NCBI GenBank assembly: GCA_041941305.1 | Contig: JBGTQJ010000014.1 | Location: 62,001-126,000 of the forward strand | DNA: 64,000 nt | DNA from: JANSWP01 sp041941305 | Lineage (GTDB): Bacteria; Bacteroidota; Bacteroidia; Chitinophagales; Saprospiraceae | Reading direction: 5' to 3' | In this document: positions 55,401 through 62,237 of the stretch, one piece after another | Numbering within the stretch: position 1 is the stretch's first letter | How the letters are laid out: the number at the start of each line of letters is the position of its first letter | Made by a program: the position numbers and the translations under genes | The notes under the pieces: model-generated | Told to the model about the DNA's origin: nothing | The model's database searches: none | Seen by the model: only the letters and a program-made list of their open reading frames with translations

Positions 55401-57305
55401 AATTCCGGATCAGATGATGGACGTTGGGTATATACTCAGACGATAAAAGTCCTGGATGACAATGCTCCATTCTTTGAAGATTGCGACGACCTCACTTTCT
55501 GCAACTTCAAGGCAGATTGCGGCCCACTTGGTTTAGACCTTTCCGTAGAAGTCTCAGATGCTTGTTCCCCGGATTCTGAAATAACCCTCACCTGGGAAGT
55601 AGATGAAAATGATGATGGTAGTATAGATTTTACCGGAAACGGACAGCATTTGGGTGGTGAATATTATCTCGGTACACACCGCATTACTTACTACGCCAAC
55701 GATGGTTGTGGCAATTTGGGCACTTGCTCTTTCTTATTCACCATCGAAGATTGTAAGAAACCCACTGTAGTATGTAAGCAATTGATTGTAGAAATCATGC
55801 AGACAGGAGAAATTACGGTTTTCCCTTATCAGTTTGAAGAAAGCGGCACAATGGACAATTGTACTGCCAATGATGATTTACAATTCTCTTTTTCTGCAGA
55901 TGTCAATGACGATGAACTGACCCTGGATTGTATCAATATTGGCAATAATTTCATTGAAATTTGGGTCACTGACGAGGCAGGCAATCAGGATTTTTGTACC
56001 ACGAATTTGATTCTACAAGACAACATGGGTGCTTGTAATACAGACACACTCGTCGTCAGCCTTGGTGGTCAAATCAGCAATTGGGAAAACGAAAGCGTAG
56101 AAAATGTACTCATCGAATTGAGTGGCAATCAAAATTCGACTGCCCAAACTGATATCGATGGTGTCTATCATTTCGACAATATTCCTGCTGGATATGATTA
56201 TACCGTTACTCCAGTTTTCGATGAAGACCATCACAATGGTGTGACTACCTTTGACCTGGTACTCCTCAGTCGTCATATTATTGGCGTTCAAACGCTGGAT
56301 TCTCCCTACAAATTAATAGCGGCAGATGTCAACAATTCCGGTACATTGACTGTAGGAGATATGATTGAAATCAGGAAAATGGTGCTGCACATTAATAATG
56401 AATTTCCAAACAATACTTCCTGGAGATTCGTAACTGCAGACTATCAATTTCCAAACCCAAATGTTCCTTTCAATCCTGCATTTCCTGAATTGACCAATCT
56501 CAATAACCTGGGAGATGATATGATGACAGGCAATTTTGTAGCAGTTAAAATAGGAGACCTCAATGGTACTGCATTGACCAATAGCTTCCAACAATCAGAT
56601 GATAGAAATTATCCAGAAACATTTTTCCTTTCTACTGAAAATCAATCCTTTAGAGCAGGTGAAATCATTTCCGTGATTGCTACAGCCAAAGACCTTCAAA
56701 GCATTCTTGGATTTCAATTCACTTTGAATTTTGATGAGCAATCTCTCGAATTTCAAAATATAGAACCCAAACAACTGACGTCTTCAGAAAATTTTGGATT
56801 AACCCTTCTTGATGAAGGAGCAATCACCGCGAGCTGGGACAATTCCACGAACACACAAACAAAACAAGCTACTGAAGCTACGCTCTTCAATCTCACCTTC
56901 CTGGCAAAAGCCAATGGTTCTTTGAGTGAAGCCTTGAATATTAATTCTCGCTTCACCAAAGCAGAAGCTTATGATTTGGATGGTGACTTGATGAATGTCC
57001 GCCTACAGTTGTACGAAGAAAATGGGGCAGTTGTGGCTGAAGAGCCTTTTGCGCTCTATCAGAACATCCCGAATCCCTTCAGGAATGAAACCGTCATTGG
57101 TTTTAACCTCCCGGATGCCACAACTGCTACCCTTTCTATTTTTGATGCAAGTGGAAAAGCCATTCAGGTGATAGAAGCAGAAGGTATCAAAGGCTACAAC
57201 CAAATTGCGATTAAACAAAGTGATTTCGGCAGCAATGGTATTTTCTATTATCAACTAGAAACGTCGACACACACAGCTACTATGAAAATGACGAAATTGA
57301 AGTAA
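52500..57305 (+). CDS. Giant T9SS cargo protein with HYR, dockerin-like and cohesin-like domains
   Basis: The ATG at 52500 opens a signal peptide (MRRPIYCLLVALFGYLTSLNAQ). The 1601-residue product begins with a beta-helix-like region, followed by many cysteine-bearing HYR/Ig-like repeats (DTTPPVINCPSS, PPDITIDCGEDY, TDGCGNFTEES; about 220-1190). Next come a CarboxypepD_reg-like segment (ISNWENESVENVLIE), a dockerin-like module (ADVNNSGTLTVGDMIEIRKM and VAVKIGDLNGT), a cohesin-like domain (ILGFQFTLNFDEQSLEFQNI) and a T9SS type A sorting domain (FALYQNIPNPFRNETVIGF). Surface adhesin or matrix protein is the most likely role. A ~140-bp GC-rich patch lies within one HYR repeat (54400-54540). Cysteine pairs suggest disulfides. 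Confidence 0.85.
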   Translation: MRRPIYCLLVALFGYLTSLNAQTVWTGAAADNDWFNPGNWSSGSPAAGNDAEIPFGSTVQLSLSTSEIFNFEIDNDGMLEITLDEHDLEFLGNVLNDVNGMIFINGGEAGIASNSGVFTNNGAITILPCTKFVANDGSSLMGTGSFINNGIVYELGTGTVNITGGTGVVLTDLLDNPVPTAICVTSITVQLDGNDEATVTGTDADGGSTADYCTIARVELFQEDYNCNDVGSNQILLEIEDALGNIGTCFTEVIVQDTTPPVINCPSSIEVDLDPGDCDAIVEFDFLISASDNCGSPSLSQVDNTGLSSGDVFPIGSTWLIFEAGDGSNQTQCVFKIAINEYEPSSAGLICNDQVNVSLSPDCDEIITPDHILEGAYGCWDDFEVIIEETGDNYIDIDFLGENVTVHVTSLETGNTCWGKALIEEKLPPEISNCDSLWIACMSDPRPTYDGGDAPYPDFWDCAGLQTFYYVDDEMINGGCDEDFMMRFTRIWTVVDNNDNVASCEQVLTIERLTLLDDDPICPPDYSIECIINSSPDFSPEITGYPTFPFNGQDIPIKTNPASVCSLTATFSDDTIPKCGDSYRIIRTWLVADWCLPMDMVINPWTCKQVIDFKDTTPPVLLPPDDFKVNPNANCKAFPVIPPATIADCSDVTVITLTPVGPIAGNGGTVPLPGLGLGTHEITYKATDGCGNFTEESIYITVEDDLPPYMVCIEHTVISLTNDGSGVSFATSYDDGSFDNCTPVDLKVRRMDDGCFADTTFQDYIRFCCEDIGSTIMVILRATDYYGNYNECMIEAKVQDKILPDYECPPDITIDCGEDYEDLSVTGDIVLDPVDQGPNDGFATDNCPNLIITYSDQVDVDCGEGTAKRTWEITDMGGNTVTCMQTITLESANPYDGSDIIWPGDTTINDCGGNADPAITGEPIVPANTVCINLFIGYDDDELQTSQDGCLKILRHWEVIDWCQYVPNSGSDDGRWVYTQTIKVLDDNAPFFEDCDDLTFCNFKADCGPLGLDLSVEVSDACSPDSEITLTWEVDENDDGSIDFTGNGQHLGGEYYLGTHRITYYANDGCGNLGTCSFLFTIEDCKKPTVVCKQLIVEIMQTGEITVFPYQFEESGTMDNCTANDDLQFSFSADVNDDELTLDCINIGNNFIEIWVTDEAGNQDFCTTNLILQDNMGACNTDTLVVSLGGQISNWENESVENVLIELSGNQNSTAQTDIDGVYHFDNIPAGYDYTVTPVFDEDHHNGVTTFDLVLLSRHIIGVQTLDSPYKLIAADVNNSGTLTVGDMIEIRKMVLHINNEFPNNTSWRFVTADYQFPNPNVPFNPAFPELTNLNNLGDDMMTGNFVAVKIGDLNGTALTNSFQQSDDRNYPETFFLSTENQSFRAGEIISVIATAKDLQSILGFQFTLNFDEQSLEFQNIEPKQLTSSENFGLTLLDEGAITASWDNSTNTQTKQATEATLFNLTFLAKANGSLSEALNINSRFTKAEAYDLDGDLMNVRLQLYEENGAVVAEEPFALYQNIPNPFRNETVIGFNLPDATTATLSIFDASGKAIQVIEAEGIKGYNQIAIKQSDFGSNGIFYYQLETSTHTATMKMTKLK

Positions 57306-57308
57306 GCG

Positions 57309-57369
57309 GTTGTCAGTTATCCCTTGTCGGTTGTAGATAAACTAGAACAGACAAGGGATAACTGACAAC
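57309..57369. repeat. Perfect 20-bp hairpin after the giant T9SS gene
   Basis: GTTGTCAGTTATCCCTTGTC (57309-57328) pairs exactly with its complement at 57350-57369 around a 21-base loop, just after the stop codon. No T-run follows; a more typical terminator comes 50 bp later. Confidence 0.75.
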
Positions 57370-57416
57370 AGTAAGCCCCGAACCTACGATCTAGTAACTC
57401 GGTTTTTGGGATTGGT

Positions 57417-57455
57417 CTCCTCTCCGGCGCAAGCTGGGGAGGGGCTTTTTTTTTT
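57417..57455 (+). terminator. Intrinsic terminator
   Basis: CTCCTCTCC (57417-57425) pairs with GGGGAGGGG (57436-57444), including G-T pairs, around a 10-base loop, followed by C and ten T (57446-57455). It most likely ends transcription of the giant T9SS gene and insulates the small gene at 57570. Confidence 0.65.
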
Positions 57456-57541
57456 GTGGAAATATTTCTGAAAAACGGCTTCTGAGACATTACTCCTCAA
57501 TTCTGAAACAATAGTCCTGTAGGTATTGAGTGTTCCTCCTA

Positions 57542-57549
57542 TATATTTG
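57542..57549 (+). promoter_or_regulatory. -7 promoter element before the ligase fragment
   Basis: TATATTTG is an exact TAnnTTTG match, ending 20 bp before the ATG at 57570. No TTG is found at the best spacing (one occurs at 57526-57528, 13 bases upstream). Confidence 0.4.
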
Positions 57550-57569
57550 TATAAACCAAAAATGATATC

Positions 57570-58178
57570 ATGAAATATCAAAATCCAATTCTAAAACAAT
57601 TGCAGGAATACGCCTGGAATGAAATCATCCAATCAGCAAATGGTGAATCTATTTCAGCCAGTCAATTATTGATAAAAAGTGAGACCCTGGCTACCAACCT
57701 GGAATATGAAGGCGCAAAAAAGGGAGACCTGGTTTTGGCAGTTAAATCACCTGGTCTGGACTTTCTAAAAATCATTTACGCTACCACGATATTAGAAATG
57801 GAATTGGTTATTGTAGAAGCGGGAAAGGAAGATTACAAAACCAAAATAGAGGAGATCAACCCCCAATGGGTGTTTATGGATTATCGCTATTTATGGCAAC
57901 TTGAAATGGGGATCATGAAGTGGCTGTTTTTTAAACTGGACGAAAAATGTCCCGATTTTCCGATTCATAAACACACCAAAGTTATCGCCACTGGGAGATG
58001 GATACCTATTTTTCAAAAACATATTTCGATTAAGAAAATGCGCTCTCTGGAAAGGGCAGTTTTCGCCAAACCAAAATCGAAATCAAAAAATGATTTGGCA
58101 AAAACCTCCAAAGGCTTAACGGCTAAACGTGAAAAAAGCATTCGTACTTCAAAGAAGCAGATCTCCTTTGGGAATTAG
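57570..58178 (+). CDS. N-terminal fragment of an AMP-forming acyl ligase with a basic tail
   Basis: The 202-residue product starts like an AMP-binding (ANL superfamily) enzyme: ISASQLLIKSETLATNLE and GAKKGDLVLAVKSPGLDFL correspond to the first ~100 residues of long-chain acyl-CoA synthetase-like proteins. The AMP-binding P-loop (SSGTTGxPK type) and everything beyond it are missing, so it cannot be a working ligase. After about residue 155 the sequence turns into a lysine/serine-rich basic tail (KPKSKSKNDLAKTSKG). The open frame, intact ATG and own -7 promoter element suggest it is expressed, but a decayed pseudogene truncated by rearrangement is as likely. No remainder of the ligase follows downstream. 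Confidence 0.55.
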   Translation: MKYQNPILKQLQEYAWNEIIQSANGESISASQLLIKSETLATNLEYEGAKKGDLVLAVKSPGLDFLKIIYATTILEMELVIVEAGKEDYKTKIEEINPQWVFMDYRYLWQLEMGIMKWLFFKLDEKCPDFPIHKHTKVIATGRWIPIFQKHISIKKMRSLERAVFAKPKSKSKNDLAKTSKGLTAKREKSIRTSKKQISFGN

Positions 58179-58295
58179 TGTTAGGAGCACATTTTTAGTG
58201 CCTTTTGAATTGTAACGGTGTTGCTTAAAATCAGAGTGTTTTTAAAATAAATTAGCCTGAGGTTTGAGGAAAAAGTAGGTATTTTTATTTGGAAT

Positions 58296-58377
58296 AACCT
58301 GTTAGGTTGAAATGAGGCAAAAGAACTGCCAGGGTTTTTACATCCCCTGCTTATTTCACAGGGCAACCTAACAGGTT
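58296..58377. repeat. AACCTG-type inverted-repeat element
   Basis: AACCTGTTAGGTT (58296-58308) and AACCTAACAGGTT (58365-58377) are exact inverted copies separated by 56 bases that include GGTTTTTACATCCCC. The arms match the AACCTGNNAGGTT form of the arms at 16552-16796. It lies in the gap between the convergent ligase fragment and HExxH-TPR genes. Confidence 0.6.
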
Positions 58378-58429
58378 TTTATGATAAGTCCCTGAAAATA
58401 AATTCATTAAAATAAAATCGAACCTTACA

Positions 58430-60064
58430 CTAATTAGGTTTCTTGAGTTCTATCCTAAGTACACACCAGGAAACTACTTGATCAGAAGAATCCACTTCAA
58501 AAGCAATATTCTTATTTCGATAAACCATGAATTGTCCTTCAGTACTTTGAATGGTTTTGGAAGGGGCACCATACGATTCAAGCACCTGATCTTTTGAGCT
58601 ACCAATAGCAATGCCTCTTAAGGTCTGACCAGAATAATGAGGTTCGGTGACATGAAAAATGTTATACACAGGATCCTTTCCATAAGGCAAGAAATTGATC
58701 AAAATTTTTGAGGCTTCATGATTTTGCTGCACAAAATAGGTTTTACGATCCAATTCAATTTGTTCATCTGCCTCAAAAGAACCCATGATTAATTTATTGA
58801 CCACCAGATTTAAATTAATGTCCTCAATTTTTTCCTGATTGTTTGGCAATCCTTGCCTTGTTGGGACTGACTCATGAGTGCCATTCAGAATTTCAAAATT
58901 AATTTTAGCGATGGGGTTATTCAATTCCATTCCTTTTTCAAATTGCCTGGAAGCCTCTTCATCTTTGCCCTGCAAGCCAGCAATGATGCCCATCATTGCA
59001 TATACATCCCCAAGTACTTTTGAGTTGTTTTGCTCCGTGCTGAGTGACAAAGCTTTTCGAACAAAATATTCGGCATCAAAATACTCTTCTAAAAGTGCAT
59101 GAGCACAGGACAAATTCAACCAGGCTGTCGCATAGTCAGGATCCAAATCTTTGGCTTGGTCAAAATACGAAATGGCATTTCTGAACAAAGCTTCACGAGC
59201 CTCTCCAGCTCCTGGAGCTCTTGTACCAAATTTTAGTCTTGAAACAGCATCCAACTCGACTGGATAGGCAAATTTCAATTCATCATTTTGAAATAGCTTT
59301 ATACCTCTCAAAGTAGCCAACACACCCAGGTTGTTGTAAATTTCCCTACTTTGAAACTCCTCTTGCAAGATATATTCGTAATACAACTGAGCATGTTCAA
59401 AATCCTCAAGCAAAGCCATATAATTGGCAGTCTCAAAAACGCCAATTAGTTTCCTCAATTTTTCCAAAGAACGGTTCGCATAATCCTGCCTTTCTTCCAG
59501 AGAAGGGTAGCCTCTCATTTCAGTCGGAAAGCTATACGCATCATAGGTTTTTTTTAAAAATTGAGGCATGATGCCCAAAGTATTGTAGCCTGCTGTAAAT
59601 GCTAAAAAGCCTCCCAGATAATCTGCCTGGGTTTCCAATTCCTTCTTTTGTCTGCCTTCCCAATCGTGCTTGTCGTAATAATGAATCAATTCATGTGAAA
59701 GCAAAGCAGCCAGGGCATTCAGGGAATCCTTTCCAAAGGACATACAGACATCGTAACCCTTTTCTTCCAGTCCAATCAAGCCCGCATTCAGATTGGCAAA
59801 AGCAACTTTTCTGGTACTATTGCTCATCTCAAATCGAGGTGCTTTTTGTCTTCGATCCCCTTTTGCCAGAATCAAGTCATCCAACACACCTTTCGCTACC
59901 TTATATTTGTAATCCTGTTTTTTCAATAGATAGGTCGCTCTAGCACCAGAAGTATTGTTGGCATAAGCAAACACGCCTTCTTCATCATCATGTTCGTGTT
60001 GACCATAAGCAAAAAGAGAAACCAAAAGAAAAAGGATAAGGGAAAATTGGAGTTGATATTTCAT
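58430..60064 (-). CDS. Secreted HExxH metallopeptidase with TPR repeats
   Basis: The ATG at 60064 opens a signal peptide (MKYQLQFSLILFLLVSLFAYGQ). A zinc-peptidase motif HELIH is at residues 124-128, with a likely third ligand E144 in ETQADYLGGF, the arrangement of M48-like and related gluzincins. From about residue 195 the protein contains tetratricopeptide repeats (YYEYILQEEFQSREIYNNLGV, DYATAWLNLSCAHALLEEYFD, MMGIIAGLQGKDEEASRQF), and the last ~110 residues form a separate beta-rich domain. Size (544 aa) and export suggest a periplasmic or outer-membrane-associated protease with a TPR substrate-binding arm, comparable to BepA-like proteins. It is divergent from the ECF sigma gene, with 333 bp between the start codons. 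Confidence 0.78.
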   Translation of the reverse strand: MKYQLQFSLILFLLVSLFAYGQHEHDDEEGVFAYANNTSGARATYLLKKQDYKYKVAKGVLDDLILAKGDRRQKAPRFEMSNSTRKVAFANLNAGLIGLEEKGYDVCMSFGKDSLNALAALLSHELIHYYDKHDWEGRQKKELETQADYLGGFLAFTAGYNTLGIMPQFLKKTYDAYSFPTEMRGYPSLEERQDYANRSLEKLRKLIGVFETANYMALLEDFEHAQLYYEYILQEEFQSREIYNNLGVLATLRGIKLFQNDELKFAYPVELDAVSRLKFGTRAPGAGEAREALFRNAISYFDQAKDLDPDYATAWLNLSCAHALLEEYFDAEYFVRKALSLSTEQNNSKVLGDVYAMMGIIAGLQGKDEEASRQFEKGMELNNPIAKINFEILNGTHESVPTRQGLPNNQEKIEDINLNLVVNKLIMGSFEADEQIELDRKTYFVQQNHEASKILINFLPYGKDPVYNIFHVTEPHYSGQTLRGIAIGSSKDQVLESYGAPSKTIQSTEGQFMVYRNKNIAFEVDSSDQVVSWCVLRIELKKPN

Positions 60065-60397
60065 AACACAGGGTGGTTTTGTGGCAGACGGCCAACGGTA
60101 GACGGTGGACGGCTCTCCGGATATGATAACCTAAAATTATAATATTTATTTGAAACCAATTGGGCTTCCGCCCAAATTAAAATTCGTTCTATCTCTTTTC
60201 GGGTTTTCGGGGAGGCGGGTTGGTTTTATCACAACAACACCCCGCCTCCCCGACAACTCGCAAACCCGCATAATTCATTTGAGAACCGAAGAAAAGGTTA
60301 CTTGAATATAAACCATCCACCAAAGTATCTCCATTATCATTCAGCATTCCACTGACTTTTTATAAATTTGAAAATCTTTTCTCATAAGCACCAGCCA
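60065..60397. other. Divergent gap with degenerate repeat and GC-rich foldback
   Basis: At 60086-60112 there is a degenerate CAGACGG/GTAGACGGTGGACGG repeat. TCGGGGAGGCGGG (60207-60219) pairs exactly with CCCGCCTCCCCGA (60241-60253), extended outward by CGGGTTT (60200-60206) with AAACCCG (60262-60268), giving a strong GC-rich foldback in AT-rich surroundings. TAAATTTG (60363-60370) is a -7 element for the sigma gene. Confidence 0.55.
60363..60370 (+). promoter_or_regulatory. -7 promoter element for the ECF sigma gene
   Basis: TAAATTTG is an exact TAnnTTTG match, 27 bp before the ATG at 60398. A -33 TTG at the usual distance is not seen. Confidence 0.4.
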
Positions 60398-60976
60398 ATG
60401 ACTCAAAAAGAACAGAACTACCTGAAAGCTATACAGACTGCAGATCGAAAGGGTATTGAGCAAATATATTCCGATTTTCTTCCTCGAATCATCAAATTAA
60501 TCACCAGCAACGGCGGCAGCCATGACGACGCAGAAGACGTATTTCAGCAGGCGATGATGGTCATGTATGAAAAGTCCAAAGCACCTGATTTTTCGCTAAC
60601 TAGTAATTTCTACACAATGCTCCACGGTATTTGCCGAAATCTCTGGGGAAATCGCTTGCAAAAAAAGTCATTTGGAGAGGTAACCTTGCCGGACGATCTC
60701 AAATATACAACAGGAGAATCAGTAGAAGCCGACATTCAGGAAGCAGAAGAAAAACAAGTATTCTGGGAAGCATTCCAGTACCTTGGAGAAGATTGTCGAA
60801 AGTTATTATCCCTCTTTTTTGAAAAAGTGAAAATGGAGGAAATCATGAAAATAATGGGTTTTGGAAGTATTGGTTATACTAAAAAACGGAAATTCCAATG
60901 TAAAGAGAAATTGATTGACCGGATTAAAAATGACGCTCGGTACGAAGAATTAAAGGAGGGCTTTGAAAAAAAATAA
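60398..60976 (+). CDS. ECF-type RNA polymerase sigma factor
   Basis: From the ATG at 60398 the 192-residue product has sigma region 2 (DDAEDVFQQAMMVMYEKSK, with the region 2.4-like NLWGNRLQKK) and a region 4 near the C-terminus (EKVKMEEIMKIMGFGSIGYTKKRKFQCKEKL), joined by a long acidic linker, as in Bacteroidota ECF factors. The TTG at 60368 would add ten residues and overlaps the promoter element, so ATG is preferred. The next gene on the strand encodes a likely cognate anti-sigma factor; divergent is the exported HExxH-TPR peptidase. It probably directs transcription of envelope-related genes after release from the anti-sigma factor. Target promoters are not identifiable here. Confidence 0.9.
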   Translation: MTQKEQNYLKAIQTADRKGIEQIYSDFLPRIIKLITSNGGSHDDAEDVFQQAMMVMYEKSKAPDFSLTSNFYTMLHGICRNLWGNRLQKKSFGEVTLPDDLKYTTGESVEADIQEAEEKQVFWEAFQYLGEDCRKLLSLFFEKVKMEEIMKIMGFGSIGYTKKRKFQCKEKLIDRIKNDARYEELKEGFEKK

Positions 60977-61029
60977 CCTACCCCAACTGACTTGTCCTTT
61001 TTGCGCCTGTGAAAATTTAAAAATTCTTA

Positions 61030-61046
61030 CATAGTTATTGACTATG
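61030..61046. promoter_or_regulatory. Inverted repeat upstream of the anti-sigma candidate
   Basis: CATAGT (61030-61035) and ACTATG (61041-61046) form a 6-bp inverted repeat with a 5-base spacer, about 90 bp upstream of the anti-sigma candidate gene. It may be a regulator site or just chance; the support is thin. Confidence 0.25.
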
Positions 61047-61136
61047 CGCGGCTTTTTAAAATTCCACAATCACAAAAATTACTACGTCATTTGAAGTATT
61101 TTATTTATTCACAAAGCCCTGACAAAAAAATCAGTA

Positions 61137-62090
61137 ATGACCAAACAACAACTATACGATAGCATTGAGCAATATTTGGAAGGCAACTTGAGCAAAACGG
61201 AAACCGCAGAATTTGAAAAGCAATTGCAAAATGATCCCAACCTTTCAGCAGAAGTGTCTCTGCATCGAAAAGTAGAGGAGGAACTGGGTGATGCAACCAA
61301 GAAGGAATTGAGGAGCATCTTGAGTGAAATGAAAGGGAAATATAGCGGTAAAGAAGAAGGAAAAGTGGTGCAAATGCAGCCTCGCCAAAACATTAGAAGA
61401 ATGCTCGCCATTGCGGCTAGCGTGCTGATATTGGGAATGGCATTTTGGTACCTCTTTTTTAGAAATCCGGCGGATGAGCCTCAATTTGCTGATGATGAGC
61501 TCCCAAACCAGGAAGAGGTCATACCAAATGAAGAGACCCCCAAAGATAACCCAGATAAAGTTATCGAAAACGATCCTTCCAATCTTGCTGAAGACAAGAC
61601 AAAAAATTCTCAACAACCATCTCAGGATGATCCGTCAAATACGCCTGAAGATCCCGGCGATCAGCCTGCCATCGACTTTTTCGAAGATCATCCCGGCTTT
61701 GAGGAACTATTAGCAAATAGTAATCAGGACGCTTTCGAATTTGAGATGGAAGCACCACTTGCCAATGCTGTGCTTACTTCCCGAAATGGCTCTGTACCTT
61801 TTCGAATGTTGGCTACACTCAGAACAGGGGCGTTTCCTGAAAATGACCAATTTGTTCTACGGATATTTAATAATCAGGAGGAGTCCTTTACTGGAAAACA
61901 AACTGTCTTTGAAACTCCCCTGAGTTTTGAAAAGGACGAAGAACAGGGAAATTTTGCATTTGGTGAGAAAGAGGTGTATTACTTGGAGTTTCAGCAGAAT
62001 CTGGAACTAGCGCCTGGTTTGTATTATTGGTTTGTGGGTTTGGGGGATAAAAATGTGATTGGAGGGAAGATTTATTTAGATAAGAACTAA
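61137..62090 (+). CDS. Putative membrane anti-sigma factor
   Basis: The 317-residue product starts with a helical N-terminal domain (IEQYLEGNLSKTETAEFEKQL, then DPNLSAEVSLHRKVEEEL), the zinc-free anti-sigma domain pattern frequent in Bacteroidota. One membrane helix follows at about 89-108 (MLAIAASVLILGMAFWYLFF), then a proline/aspartate/asparagine-rich periplasmic linker (about 110-175) and a beta-rich extracytoplasmic domain to the end. It lies 160 bp after the ECF sigma gene on the same strand, so it is the obvious partner: it would hold the sigma factor at the membrane and release it when the outside domain is altered, possibly by proteolysis. The C-terminal domain matches nothing I know. 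Confidence 0.75.
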   Translation: MTKQQLYDSIEQYLEGNLSKTETAEFEKQLQNDPNLSAEVSLHRKVEEELGDATKKELRSILSEMKGKYSGKEEGKVVQMQPRQNIRRMLAIAASVLILGMAFWYLFFRNPADEPQFADDELPNQEEVIPNEETPKDNPDKVIENDPSNLAEDKTKNSQQPSQDDPSNTPEDPGDQPAIDFFEDHPGFEELLANSNQDAFEFEMEAPLANAVLTSRNGSVPFRMLATLRTGAFPENDQFVLRIFNNQEESFTGKQTVFETPLSFEKDEEQGNFAFGEKEVYYLEFQQNLELAPGLYYWFVGLGDKNVIGGKIYLDKN

Positions 62091-62237
62091 TTGTATTTTT
62101 TTGAATAGAACGGCAAATAAACACTTGGTTTTATTCGGTTGACGGTAATTGGTGGACGATAGACGTCCCATTCGATTGGTCAGCCCGAGGTACGAGGGAT
62201 TGCTAAGTGAATAGGTGGAATAGGCTTAGAGTATGTT

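Noticed and set aside
52700..56100. CRISPR-like or DNA tandem repeat array
   Set aside because: The periodicity is at protein level (HYR domains) with diverged DNA and no equal-length spacers.
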